In this document: positions 8,575 to 17,368 of the stretch, one piece after another
How positions within the stretch are numbered: the stretch's first letter is position 1
How the letters are laid out: each line of letters starts with the position of its first letter
From: Thermosediminibacter litoriperuensis
GTDB lineage: Bacteria > Bacillota > Thermosediminibacteria > Thermosediminibacterales > Thermosediminibacteraceae
Length of the DNA: 53,082 nt
Assembly (NCBI RefSeq): GCF_008124715.1
Contig: NZ_VNHO01000016.1
Location: 1-53,082 of the forward strand
Direction of reading: 5' to 3'
The notes under the pieces: generated by a model
The model's database searches: none
What the model was told of the DNA's origin: nothing
The model's input: only the letters and a program-made list of their open reading frames with translations
Translations under genes and position numbers: made by a program

Positions 8575-9863
8575 ATACATCAGCTATCACATTACTGCTT
8601 GGCAGTTTTGCAGGTCTCATTTTACTGAGAGTGCCTATAGCATTTTCTTTAGGGATTTCTGCAGTAATTACAGCTGCATATTTGAATGTTCCCCTTGCTA
8701 TGTTAGCCCAGGCGATGGTGCGGGGTATTAACTCCTTCTCGCTCCTTGCAATACCGTTTTTTATCCTGGCAGGAGAAATAATGGGTGAAGGAGGAATTTC
8801 CCAAAGGTTAATTAACTTTTCAAATGTAATAGTGGGTAGAATAAGGGGTGGCCTCGCTCTAGTAAACGTTCTCGCTAGTATGTTTTTCGGAGGAATTTCC
8901 GGCTCATCCGTTGCCGATACCTCCTCCATCGGGTCTATTTTAATACCCATGATGAAGAAAAAAGGATATGACGTCGATTATTCAGTAGCGGTAACAATTA
9001 CCGGTTCCACTCAGGGAATTTTGATTCCACCAAGTCATAATATGATCATATACTCGCTGGTGGCCGGTGGTGTATCGGTGGGTAGATTATTTCTTGCCGG
9101 TATGATCCCGGGTATCGTCCTGGGCCTTGCCCTCATGCTTCTTTCTTACGTGATCGCCGTAAAAAGAGGGTATCCCGCGGGAGAACCGGTGTCGTTAAAG
9201 GACGCATTATCAGCCACAAAAGATGCGGCACTCGGCCTTTTCACAGCGGTAATAGTCGTGGGAGGCGTAATTACCGGGTTTTATACCGCCACAGAGGCCG
9301 CAGCTGTAGCAGCGGTATACGCGTTTATTGTCACGTTTTTTATCTATAGAGATATACCTATATCAAAAATGACCCATATTTTGATGAAAAGTTTAAAAAC
9401 CCTTGCAATTGTTATGGCTTTAATTGCGGCTTCTAACGCTTTTGGCTGGATGCTGGCATATCTGAAAGTGCCTGCTCTGGCTACTAAAGCTCTGTTGTCC
9501 ATTTCAAGCAATAGATATGTGGTTTTATTTATAATAAATGTTTTATTACTTTTCCTGGGTTGCATTATGGATATGGCTCCTCTCATCTTAATTACTACTC
9601 CCATATTGCTGCCCGTTGCAGTTCAACTAGGTGTGGATCCGGTGCACTTTGGGATAATAATGATGCTGAATCTTGCTATAGGGCTTCTCACTCCTCCAGT
9701 AGGAAGTACACTTTTTGTAGGATGTGCTATAGGTAACATATCCATTGAAAAATTATCTAGAACTATGATTCCTTTTTATCTTACAATGGTAGCTGTATTA
9801 ATGCTTATAACTTATATTCCGCAAATAGTTATGTTTATGCCGAATCTCCTGATGGGCAAATAA
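8571..9863 (+). CDS. dctM: TRAP transporter large permease, DctM family
   Basis: 430 residues, about twelve hydrophobic segments. Family motifs include SFSLLAIPFFILAGEIMGEG, the GGISGSSVADTSSIGSILIP loop, the proline-containing GILIPPSHNMI, and LNLAIGLLTPPVGSTLF near the end. It is the ion-coupled transport subunit that works with DctQ and DctP. GTG 8571 overlaps the dctQ stop; GGAGG at 8558-8562 is its ribosome site. Position in front of uronate-degrading enzymes supports galacturonate or glucuronate as cargo (inference). Confidence 0.94.
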   Translation: MNTSAITLLLGSFAGLILLRVPIAFSLGISAVITAAYLNVPLAMLAQAMVRGINSFSLLAIPFFILAGEIMGEGGISQRLINFSNVIVGRIRGGLALVNVLASMFFGGISGSSVADTSSIGSILIPMMKKKGYDVDYSVAVTITGSTQGILIPPSHNMIIYSLVAGGVSVGRLFLAGMIPGIVLGLALMLLSYVIAVKRGYPAGEPVSLKDALSATKDAALGLFTAVIVVGGVITGFYTATEAAAVAAVYAFIVTFFIYRDIPISKMTHILMKSLKTLAIVMALIAASNAFGWMLAYLKVPALATKALLSISSNRYVVLFIINVLLLFLGCIMDMAPLILITTPILLPVAVQLGVDPVHFGIIMMLNLAIGLLTPPVGSTLFVGCAIGNISIEKLSRTMIPFYLTMVAVLMLITYIPQIVMFMPNLLMGK

Positions 9864-9883
9864 CAGCGTAAGAAGGTGATTTT

Positions 9884-10969
9884 TTGGTTTGGTCGAAACA
9901 GGAATTTGACACTAAAGTTGCAAGGATTCGAAACTTTATGGCCAAAGAAGATATTGATGGCATATTAATTACAACACAGGTCACTTTTAAGTGGCTGACA
10001 GGTGCCAGGCCTTACGTTAACGTCAGCAGTGAAAAATCATGTGCGGACCTGCTGGTTACTAAAAGCGGGGTTTATTTGGTAGCCAACAATATCGAGGCGA
10101 AAAGGCTTGTAGAAGAGGAGTTAAACGGTATTTTTCTCGAAAAAATTAAATATCCATGGTGGGAGCCTTTCCAGCTCCAGAGCTTATTAAATGAAATTGT
10201 AACAAGTAAGAAGGTTTTTACGGATAAGGAATTGGGAGACAAATTCGCAAGGTTAAGATGGGATCTTTTACCGGAAGAACAGGAGAGATTTTATGATACG
10301 GCAAAATGTGTTGCGGACATTTTAGAAAAGGTGGCTTACTACTTTAAACCGGGAGACAGCGAACAGGATGTAGCGAGTTTAGTAAAAGAAATTTCGGTCG
10401 ATTATGACGTAAATCCCGTAGTTAATCTGGTAGCAGCGGACGACAGGGCATTTAAATATCGCCATCCACTTCCTACAGAGAAAAAAATAGAGAAATATGC
10501 ATTGATTGCCATTTCCGGGGAAAAACATGGTCTTGTTGCGTCTGCCACCCGGCTTGTACATTTTGGAACAGTTCCCGCGGAATTAAAGAAAAGGCACGAA
10601 GCGGTTCTTCTGATCGATGCTGCTTTTATAACTTCGACATTACCCGGGGTTAAAGTTAAAGAGATTTTCATTAGGGGGCAAAAAGCCTATGAAGCTGCGG
10701 GTTATCCTGAAGAATGGAAAAACCACCATCAGGGCGGTATGGCCGGATACAACTCCAGAGAATTCAGGGCAACCCCATACTGCGAAGAGACAGTAAAAGA
10801 AGGTCAAGTTTTCGCATGGAATCCCACGATTGCCGGAGTCAAATCTGAAGATACAATCCTGGTCAAGAGAGATGGGCCTGAGATTTTAACAGTATCGGAT
10901 AATTTTCCGGTAAAAGAAGTGAAATATGGGGAATTTTTTATTAAAAGACCCGATATCTTAATTAGGTGA
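9884..10969 (+). CDS. M24 (pita-bread) family protein with metal ligands mostly lost
   Basis: 361 residues: an N-terminal creatinase-like domain (about 1-130) and a C-terminal pita-bread domain. Typical M24 peptidases hold two metals with Asp, Asp, His, Glu, Glu. Here the segment corresponding to the two Asp positions reads LIAISG and VASATR, so both are replaced. The next region keeps a His (HHQGG). The usual EP motif is WNP, so the first Glu is gone, and the last Glu remains in KSEDTIL. A metal-dependent peptidase activity is therefore unlikely; creatinase is a known metal-free relative. TTG 9884 follows AAGGTG at 9873-9878. It sits between the TRAP genes and iolB-like gene in the uronate operon, so a role in uronate or conjugate processing is possible but unproven. 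Confidence 0.75.
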   Translation: MVWSKQEFDTKVARIRNFMAKEDIDGILITTQVTFKWLTGARPYVNVSSEKSCADLLVTKSGVYLVANNIEAKRLVEEELNGIFLEKIKYPWWEPFQLQSLLNEIVTSKKVFTDKELGDKFARLRWDLLPEEQERFYDTAKCVADILEKVAYYFKPGDSEQDVASLVKEISVDYDVNPVVNLVAADDRAFKYRHPLPTEKKIEKYALIAISGEKHGLVASATRLVHFGTVPAELKKRHEAVLLIDAAFITSTLPGVKVKEIFIRGQKAYEAAGYPEEWKNHHQGGMAGYNSREFRATPYCEETVKEGQVFAWNPTIAGVKSEDTILVKRDGPEILTVSDNFPVKEVKYGEFFIKRPDILIR

Positions 10970-11016
10970 TAAAATATTTAGCAATTTTATCAATAATCGT
11001 ATTGGAGGGAATTAAG

Positions 11017-11826
11017 TTGTCCAATTTTTTTCCTTTTGATGAACAGAAAGGGTATAGAGAAATAGTCAAGATCGGAGACGTTACCCGATACACGGGCTTC
11101 AGCCTTTTAACTCTGGAGCAGGGGGAAAGCTTTAGAGGCGAAACCGGGGGAAAAGAAACGGTACTGATAATTTTATCGGGAAGCTGTAACGTGAGGGCCG
11201 GAGAGGAATTTTTTGAAGACCTCGGCAAGAGGGAAAATGTTTTTTCAGGAAAGGCTACCGCAGTATACGTTCCTATAAACAGCAATTACGAAATACAAGA
11301 AATCGCAGGTAAGAAGCTGGAAATAGCCGTTGTTTCGGCCCTGGCGGAGAAGCAATATGCTCCTTTTGTAATAAGGCCGGAAGATGTCGTAGTAAATCAC
11401 CGGGGAACTGCCGGTTACCAGAGGGAAGTTCATGATATCGTTGTGGAGAATGCCGAGGGGAAAGTAGATCGAATAGTAGTGGGTGAAACCTTCTCATACC
11501 CGGGACAGTGGTCCAGCTATCCCTCTCACAAACACGATAAGTTCGACCCGCCCGTCGAAACGGAGATGGAAGAAATATATCACTTTAAGGTTTTCCCAAA
11601 AGAGGGCTTCGGCGTCCAGGTAATATACAACGATGAGTTGTCATTGAGAGAGGCGTACATGGTTAAAGACGGTGATACAGTAGTTATCAATGAGGGCTAT
11701 CATCCGGTGGCGGCGGCGCCGGGATTTAAGGTTTACTACCTCTGGTTAATGGCGGGACCGTACGGACGCAAGCTAACGCCTAAAGATGATCCGAAGCTGG
11801 TTAGTGCTTTAAAGAACAGTAATTAA
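11017..11826 (+). CDS. IolB/KduI-family uronate isomerase-like protein
   Basis: 269 residues from TTG 11017, chosen because GGAGGG at 11004-11009 sits 7 nt upstream and the length then equals that of IolB. Two cupin-like halves are expected. The metal-binding motif is visible as WSSYPSHKHD, EMEEIYHF and NEGYHPV, supplying His, Glu and His ligands. IolB isomerises 5-deoxy-glucuronate in inositol breakdown, and KduI isomerises 5-keto-4-deoxyuronate. No other inositol gene is present; all neighbours act on hexuronates. Since no UxaC is visible, this protein might carry out the uronate-to-ketouronate step (inference). Confidence 0.82.
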   Translation: MSNFFPFDEQKGYREIVKIGDVTRYTGFSLLTLEQGESFRGETGGKETVLIILSGSCNVRAGEEFFEDLGKRENVFSGKATAVYVPINSNYEIQEIAGKKLEIAVVSALAEKQYAPFVIRPEDVVVNHRGTAGYQREVHDIVVENAEGKVDRIVVGETFSYPGQWSSYPSHKHDKFDPPVETEMEEIYHFKVFPKEGFGVQVIYNDELSLREAYMVKDGDTVVINEGYHPVAAAPGFKVYYLWLMAGPYGRKLTPKDDPKLVSALKNSN

Positions 11827-11846
11827 AATCTTGGGGGGAAGGGCCT

Positions 11847-13382
11847 ATGGTAAAACTCAACAAGCAATTATTAAAGGGGAACTTTGAATTTCCTGCCGGC
11901 TTACAGGTTCAGGAATTCCCCGAGGATTTGCCCGAAAAGGTTATTCAGTTCGGAGAAGGAAACTTCCTAAGGGCTTTCGTGGACTGGATGTTTCACCGGA
12001 TGAACAAAAACAAGCTGTTTAACGGCCGCGTTGTGGTGGTTCAGCCCATACCCGAAGGCCTCGTGGAAAAACTCAACGAACAGGACGGACTTTACACCCT
12101 GATACTGAGAGGGCTCAAAGACGGCGAGCCTACAGAGGTAAAGGAAATAATAAGTTCCGTGAGTCGCGGTATCAATCCTTACACTCAGTGGGATGAATTC
12201 TTAAAGTGTGCAGAAAACCCCGATATAGAATTTGTAATATCAAATACTACCGAAGCCGGTATATCGTACGACAAAAACGACAGCCTTGATAAAAAGCCCC
12301 CGGTATCTTTTCCTGGAAAACTTGTGGCTTACCTCTATCACAGATTTAAGTACTTTGACGGAGATCCCGCAAGAGGGATGGTCATAATTCCGTGTGAACT
12401 TATCGATAGAAACGGCGACAACTTGAAGAGAATTGTCCTCCAGCTTTCCGACGACTGGAATTTGCCCGAGGAATTCAAGACATGGATAAAAGAACACAAC
12501 ACCTTCCTGAATACCCTGGTTGACCGGGTGGTTACCGGATATCCAAAGGATGAAATAACGGGAATTCTGGCAAAATTGGGTTATGAGGACGAACTGGTAG
12601 ACACCGGGGAACTATTCCACCTCTGGGTTATAGAAGGACCGCAGGAACTTTCCGAAAGACTTCCCTTTACTAAAGTGGGCCTTAATGTAATATGGACCGA
12701 CGACATGACTCCGTACAGAACCCGCAAGGTCCGGATCTTGAATGGTGCCCACACTTCGTCGGTTCCGGCGGCGTTCCTGTACGGCCTTGAAACCGTAGGC
12801 GAAATGATGGAACATAAAGTGATGGGCGAATACGTAAGGCAGATCATATATGACGAAATAATTCCATCCATTGACCTGGATGAAAAAATGCTCACCGAGT
12901 TCGCCGATTCGGTGGTGGAGCGATTCCGCAATCCGTTTATAAAACACTATCTCATAAGCATACTTCTCAATTCCTCTTCCAAGTTCAAAACACGAGTCCT
13001 GCCCTCTATAATTGAATATCAGAAGCGGTTCGGCAGATTGCCCGAAAAACTCACCTTTTCCATGGCGGCGCTGATAGCGGTATATAAAGACGGCAGGGTA
13101 GAGGGAACATCTATGAGAGCCCGGAGGGAAAAGGGTGAATTTATCATGAAGGACGACCTGCCGGTGCTGGAATTCTTCGAAAAGACGTGGGAAAAATACG
13201 ACGGCAGCCGCGAATCGGCCCATGAAGTGGCAAGGACGGTTCTGAGCAATGCGGATATTTGGGAAGAGGATCTGAACGGGGTGCCGGGTTTAACCGAAAA
13301 GGTAGGAGACTATCTATACCAGATAACCTCCCGCGGCATAAAACAAACCGTGGATCGGCTGGTGAAGGGAGGCGTTCAATGA
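11847..13382 (+). CDS. uxaB: Tagaturonate reductase (altronate oxidoreductase)
   Basis: 511 residues of the mannitol/altronate dehydrogenase family. It reduces tagaturonate to altronate with NADH in the hexuronate pathway. The N-terminal nucleotide loop QFGEGNFLRAFVDWM, the RILNGAHTSS motif and KTRVLPSI match UxaB. ATG 11847 follows a G-rich ribosome site at 11833-11843. The stop codon (13380-13382) abuts the uxaA start with no gap. A close relative, fructuronate reductase UxuB, cannot be fully excluded, but the next gene is altronate dehydratase, which supports UxaB. Confidence 0.92.
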   Translation: MVKLNKQLLKGNFEFPAGLQVQEFPEDLPEKVIQFGEGNFLRAFVDWMFHRMNKNKLFNGRVVVVQPIPEGLVEKLNEQDGLYTLILRGLKDGEPTEVKEIISSVSRGINPYTQWDEFLKCAENPDIEFVISNTTEAGISYDKNDSLDKKPPVSFPGKLVAYLYHRFKYFDGDPARGMVIIPCELIDRNGDNLKRIVLQLSDDWNLPEEFKTWIKEHNTFLNTLVDRVVTGYPKDEITGILAKLGYEDELVDTGELFHLWVIEGPQELSERLPFTKVGLNVIWTDDMTPYRTRKVRILNGAHTSSVPAAFLYGLETVGEMMEHKVMGEYVRQIIYDEIIPSIDLDEKMLTEFADSVVERFRNPFIKHYLISILLNSSSKFKTRVLPSIIEYQKRFGRLPEKLTFSMAALIAVYKDGRVEGTSMRARREKGEFIMKDDLPVLEFFEKTWEKYDGSRESAHEVARTVLSNADIWEEDLNGVPGLTEKVGDYLYQITSRGIKQTVDRLVKGGVQ

Positions 13383-14870
13383 ATGCGCGCCTTAATAATC
13401 CACGCCAACGACAATGTGGCAGTGGCTCTTGACAATATAAAAAAGGGGGAGACCCTGACTTTTGGGTCTTCCTCCATTATTGCCCTTGAAGATATCGACA
13501 AAGGTCATAAGATAGCTTTAAGGGATATAAAGAAAGGTGAGAATGTAATAAAATACGGTTTTCCCATCGGCCACGCCACTTGTGACATAAAGGCCGGAGA
13601 ATGGGTGCACTCGCACAATTTAAAAACGAATTTAGGTGAAATCCTGGAGTATGAATATCACCCCCAACAGGTGAATTTTAACCCCGTTCAATGCGATAAA
13701 ACCTTCAATGGATACCGCAGGAAAAGCGGTAGAGTAGGGGTAAGAAACGAGATATGGATTATTCCCACCGTAAGCTGTGTGAACAGGAACGCCGAACTTA
13801 TTGCCCGGCGGGCGATAGAAGAGTTTAAAGGTGTACACGGTATAGACGGCATATACGAGTTTAAACACCCTTATGGATGTTCGCAGCTTGGTAGCGACCA
13901 GCTCAATACCCAGAAAATCCTAGCCGATCTGGTGAATCACCCCAACGCCGGAGGAGTGCTGGTGCTGGGTTTAGGCTGCGAAAATAACAATATAGAAGAG
14001 TTTAAAAAGGTACTGGGCGATTACGATCCCGGAAGGGTGAAATTCCTTGTAGCCCAGGAAGTAGAAGATGAAATAGAGGTCGGAGTTAAACTCATAGGAG
14101 AACTGGTGGAATATGCTTCTCAATTTAAGAGAGAAGAATGCCCGCTTTCGGAACTGGTGATAGGACTTAAGTGCGGCGGATCCGACGGCTTTTCGGGAAT
14201 TACAGCCAATCCGCTGGTAGGAGCCTTTTCTGATAAACTCATCGCCTGCGGAGGCAGCACGGTGCTCACCGAGGTGCCGGAGATGTTCGGCGCAGAGACG
14301 ATTCTCATGAACAGGGCAAAAAATAGAGAAGTCTTTGAAAAGATAGTAAAGCTCATAAATGATTTTAAGGAATACTTTATGGGGTACAACCAGCCCATAT
14401 ACGAAAACCCATCTCCGGGCAACAAAAAGGGAGGCATAACCACCCTTGAGGAGAAATCACTGGGGTGTACCCAGAAGGGCGGTTCCAGCCAGGTAGTGGA
14501 TGTTCTGGAATACGGAGATACGGTAAAAGAAAAAGGGCTGATTCTCCTGAGCGGTCCCGGCAACGACATGGTGGCGTCCACCGCGCTGGCGGCGGCGGGC
14601 TGCCAGATAATTCTGTTTACTACCGGCCGCGGGACACCGCTGGGCACCGCAGTGCCTACTGTGAAAATAGCTACCAACAGCGAGGTTTTTAATAAAAAAC
14701 CCCACTGGATGGATTTTGATGCGGGGAGACTTCTTTCAGGCGAAACTATGGAAAAGCTGGCGGAAGAACTTTTAGAGTATGTTATAAAAGTGGCCTCGGG
14801 AATGCCCACTAAATCGGAAATAATGGGATTCAGGGAAATTGCGATATTTAAAAACGGTGTTACTCTGTAA
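13383..14870 (+). CDS. uxaA: Altronate dehydratase
   Basis: 495 residues. An N-terminal SAF domain (about 1-95, with SHNLKTN at its end) is fused to the UxaA C-terminal catalytic domain, as in the full-length family. The enzyme dehydrates altronate to 2-keto-3-deoxygluconate (KDG) and usually needs iron. Cys-rich motifs PTVSCVNRNAE, HPYGCSQLG, GLGCENN, KCGGSDGFSG and LGCTQKGG are likely metal or substrate contacts. ATG 13383 follows the uxaB stop directly; GGAGG inside uxaB at 13369-13373 provides the ribosome site. Confidence 0.95.
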   Translation: MRALIIHANDNVAVALDNIKKGETLTFGSSSIIALEDIDKGHKIALRDIKKGENVIKYGFPIGHATCDIKAGEWVHSHNLKTNLGEILEYEYHPQQVNFNPVQCDKTFNGYRRKSGRVGVRNEIWIIPTVSCVNRNAELIARRAIEEFKGVHGIDGIYEFKHPYGCSQLGSDQLNTQKILADLVNHPNAGGVLVLGLGCENNNIEEFKKVLGDYDPGRVKFLVAQEVEDEIEVGVKLIGELVEYASQFKREECPLSELVIGLKCGGSDGFSGITANPLVGAFSDKLIACGGSTVLTEVPEMFGAETILMNRAKNREVFEKIVKLINDFKEYFMGYNQPIYENPSPGNKKGGITTLEEKSLGCTQKGGSSQVVDVLEYGDTVKEKGLILLSGPGNDMVASTALAAAGCQIILFTTGRGTPLGTAVPTVKIATNSEVFNKKPHWMDFDAGRLLSGETMEKLAEELLEYVIKVASGMPTKSEIMGFREIAIFKNGVTL

Positions 14871-14889
14871 AATAAAAAGAGGTGATAAT

Positions 14890-16434
14890 TTGAGCAACGG
14901 CTGGGAGGAATTTTGTAAAAAAGTTGTTTCGGGCGATTTTACCTTAACAGAATTGAAGAGAGAAGCCGAATTCCACTTTAACACCTATAAGGTTTATCCC
15001 GAATCTATTAACGTTTTAGCAGGCTGCACCCTCTTTATGGCCAGGGTGAATGATCAGAAAAAGCTGGTAATTATAAAGGATGAACCTTCCCGGATTTTTG
15101 ATGATTTTACCGGTGAAAAAATTTTTGCACTAAATGGTAAGGAGATAAAGGTGGCATCACTAAATCATGATAATGCAATAGTTCTTCGAAGGTGGTTCCC
15201 CTTTACTGCCCCAGTGACCTTTGGGAAGGAAGGCATGAGCATAGGGCTTGGAGACAGGCTGGGAATAGCATCACCGGGGCATCTGCGTCTCATAAGAAAT
15301 ACGAAGGTAAGACCGGTTTTGGCCCAGCAGTCCGTAAGGGAGCTGAATTTAACCGGCAGGACTTACGAAGACGTACTTGACGCCGCCTCCTGGGCGGTGT
15401 TTCAAGAAGGATACCGGTCGGGTTTTTCAGCCGATGGCGATCATTTAAAGACCGAATCCGAGGTAAAAATGGTCTTGGATCTGGGGTTTACCATGATAAC
15501 TTTGGACTGTTCGGAAAAGATCAACAATACAGCCACTTTTATGCCGAAAGATCAAATTGAAACTGAGTACCAAAAATTGCCCGGAGAATACCGGAAAGCG
15601 CTTGAGGTTAGTTACCTCGGGAAGGAATTTTCGTTACGGGATTTAGTAATAACTTTTGATAAAGAATCTCTTCAAAAAATTGCAGTGGTTTACGGCGAAG
15701 CGCTAACTTTTATCAAACATATCTATTTAAATGTAATAAGACCCGCCGGTAAAAAAGTGGACTTTGAGGTTTCAATCGATGAAACCATAACTCCTACCAC
15801 ACCACAGGCGCATTTTTTCGTGGCGTCAGAGCTTGAGAAAATGGGAGTGGAGGTCACGAGTCTTGCCCCCAGGTTTTGCGGCGAGTTCCAGAAGGGTATC
15901 GACTATATTGGCGACCTGGAGCAATTTGAAAGAGAGTTCAAGATACACGCAGCGATTGCCGATTATTTCGGCTACCGGTTGAGTATACATTCGGGCAGCG
16001 ACAAGTTCAAGGTTTTTCCCATTATAGGCCGGTATACAGGGGGCAGGGTTCATGTCAAAACCGCAGGAACAAACTGGCTCGAGGCTTTAAAGGTCATTGC
16101 CCGGAAAGAACCGGAGCTCTTCAGGGAAATTTATAAATTTGCAGTTAGTCACTTTAACGAAGCTAAAAAATATTATCACGTTACCGCTGATTGGACCACC
16201 GTTCCTGATGTGAGTAAAATGACCGATGAAGATCTACCACAGGTTCTAGGCCAGAACGATGTCCGTCAGGTATTGCATATAACTTACGGCTTGATATTGA
16301 CTTCAAAGGATGAAAAGGGTAAGTATCTTTTTAGAGACGCTATATATAATATATTAAACAGCCATGAAGAGGATTATTATAAAGTATTAGGAGAACATCT
16401 GGAGAAACATTTGAGTCTGCTTGGTGCCAGATGA
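14890..16434 (+). CDS. uxaE: Tagaturonate epimerase (UxaE family)
   Basis: 514 residues from TTG 14890, set by GAGGTGAT at 14879-14886. It matches the UxaE family first recognised in Thermotoga hexuronate clusters, which interconverts tagaturonate and fructuronate so that glucuronate can enter the altronate branch. Seen segments include SGFSADGDHLKTESEVKMV, ITLDCSEKINNTAT, FEVSIDETITPTTPQAHFFV, and HSGSDKFKVFPIIGRYTGG; conserved Asp, Glu and His in these segments are probable metal ligands. It is the reason a mannonate branch (UxuA/UxuB) is not needed in this cluster. Assigned from remembered family sequence and context. Confidence 0.85.
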   Translation: MSNGWEEFCKKVVSGDFTLTELKREAEFHFNTYKVYPESINVLAGCTLFMARVNDQKKLVIIKDEPSRIFDDFTGEKIFALNGKEIKVASLNHDNAIVLRRWFPFTAPVTFGKEGMSIGLGDRLGIASPGHLRLIRNTKVRPVLAQQSVRELNLTGRTYEDVLDAASWAVFQEGYRSGFSADGDHLKTESEVKMVLDLGFTMITLDCSEKINNTATFMPKDQIETEYQKLPGEYRKALEVSYLGKEFSLRDLVITFDKESLQKIAVVYGEALTFIKHIYLNVIRPAGKKVDFEVSIDETITPTTPQAHFFVASELEKMGVEVTSLAPRFCGEFQKGIDYIGDLEQFEREFKIHAAIADYFGYRLSIHSGSDKFKVFPIIGRYTGGRVHVKTAGTNWLEALKVIARKEPELFREIYKFAVSHFNEAKKYYHVTADWTTVPDVSKMTDEDLPQVLGQNDVRQVLHITYGLILTSKDEKGKYLFRDAIYNILNSHEEDYYKVLGEHLEKHLSLLGAR

Positions 16435-16473
16435 GAGTTAAAATATGAGGTAACAAAACATGAGGAGGAAATC

Positions 16474-17247
16474 ATGCAGGGGGAGAACACCGTCCAGTCT
16501 ATTGAAAGGGCAATGAGGATATTAGAGGAGCTGGCGGGAGAAAAAGACGGCATTGGCGTTACAGATCTCTCCTGTCGGGTGCAGCTTCATAAGAGTACCG
16601 TTCACCGTATTCTAAATACACTGCTGCGGCTGGGATATGTAGAGCAAAACCTATACAGTGAAAAATATCGGCTGGGAACAAAGCTGCTGTACCTGGGAGG
16701 GGCCATCCTGGACCGTATGGACATCAGGAGGGAGTCCCACGAGCTATTAAAACAACTTGCCGAAGAAGTAAACGAAACGGTTCACCTGGTAATACCCGAT
16801 AACGACAAAGCACTGTATGTCGATAAAATTGACAGCAATAGGACAATACGAATGTATTCCCAGATCGGCCGCCGCGCTCCTTTGCATGCATCGGCGGTAG
16901 GAAAGGCTATACTGGCCTTTTCTACGCCGGATTATGTGGAAAAGATTATTAACAACGGCCTGGAACGGTATACCAAGAACACTATAGTTGATCCCGATAA
17001 ACTGATTGAGCATTTAAAAGAAATAAGGGTCCGGGGCTACGCAGTAGACGATGAAGAGAACGAGGAAGGTATCAGATGCGTGGGGGCTCCTGTATTCGAT
17101 TACACCGGTAAGGTTATTGCCGCCGTAAGCATATCGGGGTCCACTGTAACAATTCCTCCTGAGAGGGTTCCTGAACTGGCATCGAAAGTACTGGACTGCG
17201 CCCGGATAATATCCCGGAAGATGGGCTGGAGAGCCGGGGAAATGTGA
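16474..17247 (+). CDS. kdgR: IclR family regulator, KdgR-like
   Basis: 257 residues. The winged helix spans about residues 8-70 with the recognition region VQLHKSTVHRILNTL, followed by YRLGTKLLYLG and the IclR effector domain (RRAPLHASAVGKAILAF, IRCVGAPVFDYTGKVIAAVS). KdgR proteins repress pectin and hexuronate genes and respond to KDG. ATG 16474 follows GAGGAGG at 16461-16467. The gene lies between uxaE and the KDPG aldolase gene, and a KdgR-like operator sits just downstream at 17325-17347. Gene name is by family and context rather than direct proof. Confidence 0.85.
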   Translation: MQGENTVQSIERAMRILEELAGEKDGIGVTDLSCRVQLHKSTVHRILNTLLRLGYVEQNLYSEKYRLGTKLLYLGGAILDRMDIRRESHELLKQLAEEVNETVHLVIPDNDKALYVDKIDSNRTIRMYSQIGRRAPLHASAVGKAILAFSTPDYVEKIINNGLERYTKNTIVDPDKLIEHLKEIRVRGYAVDDEENEEGIRCVGAPVFDYTGKVIAAVSISGSTVTIPPERVPELASKVLDCARIISRKMGWRAGEM

Positions 17248-17324
17248 TTCGATATAGAGTTAAAAAAATTAATTATCCCGAAGAAGGATTTTTGCGTTTC
17301 CGTGGCGAAATATTTTTTAGCAAG

Positions 17325-17347
17325 ATTATGAAACAGTGTTTCATAAT
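17325..17347. promoter_or_regulatory. KdgR-like operator palindrome
   Basis: ATTATGAAAC and GTTTCATAAT (17325-17334, 17338-17347) are exact inverted arms around AGT. The core TGAAA-N5-TTTCA closely resembles the KdgR box of enterobacteria. It lies 22 nt before the KDPG aldolase start and 78 nt after the IclR-family regulator, the expected place for local control of the KDPG aldolase-KDG kinase pair. Confidence 0.75.
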
Positions 17348-17368
17348 GAGAAACAAGGAGGGCTGTCC

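Noticed and set aside
14465-14692. Plus-strand Arg/Gly-rich frame inside uxaA
   Set aside because: It is a shifted reading of the conserved UxaA catalytic region, with no independent start signal.
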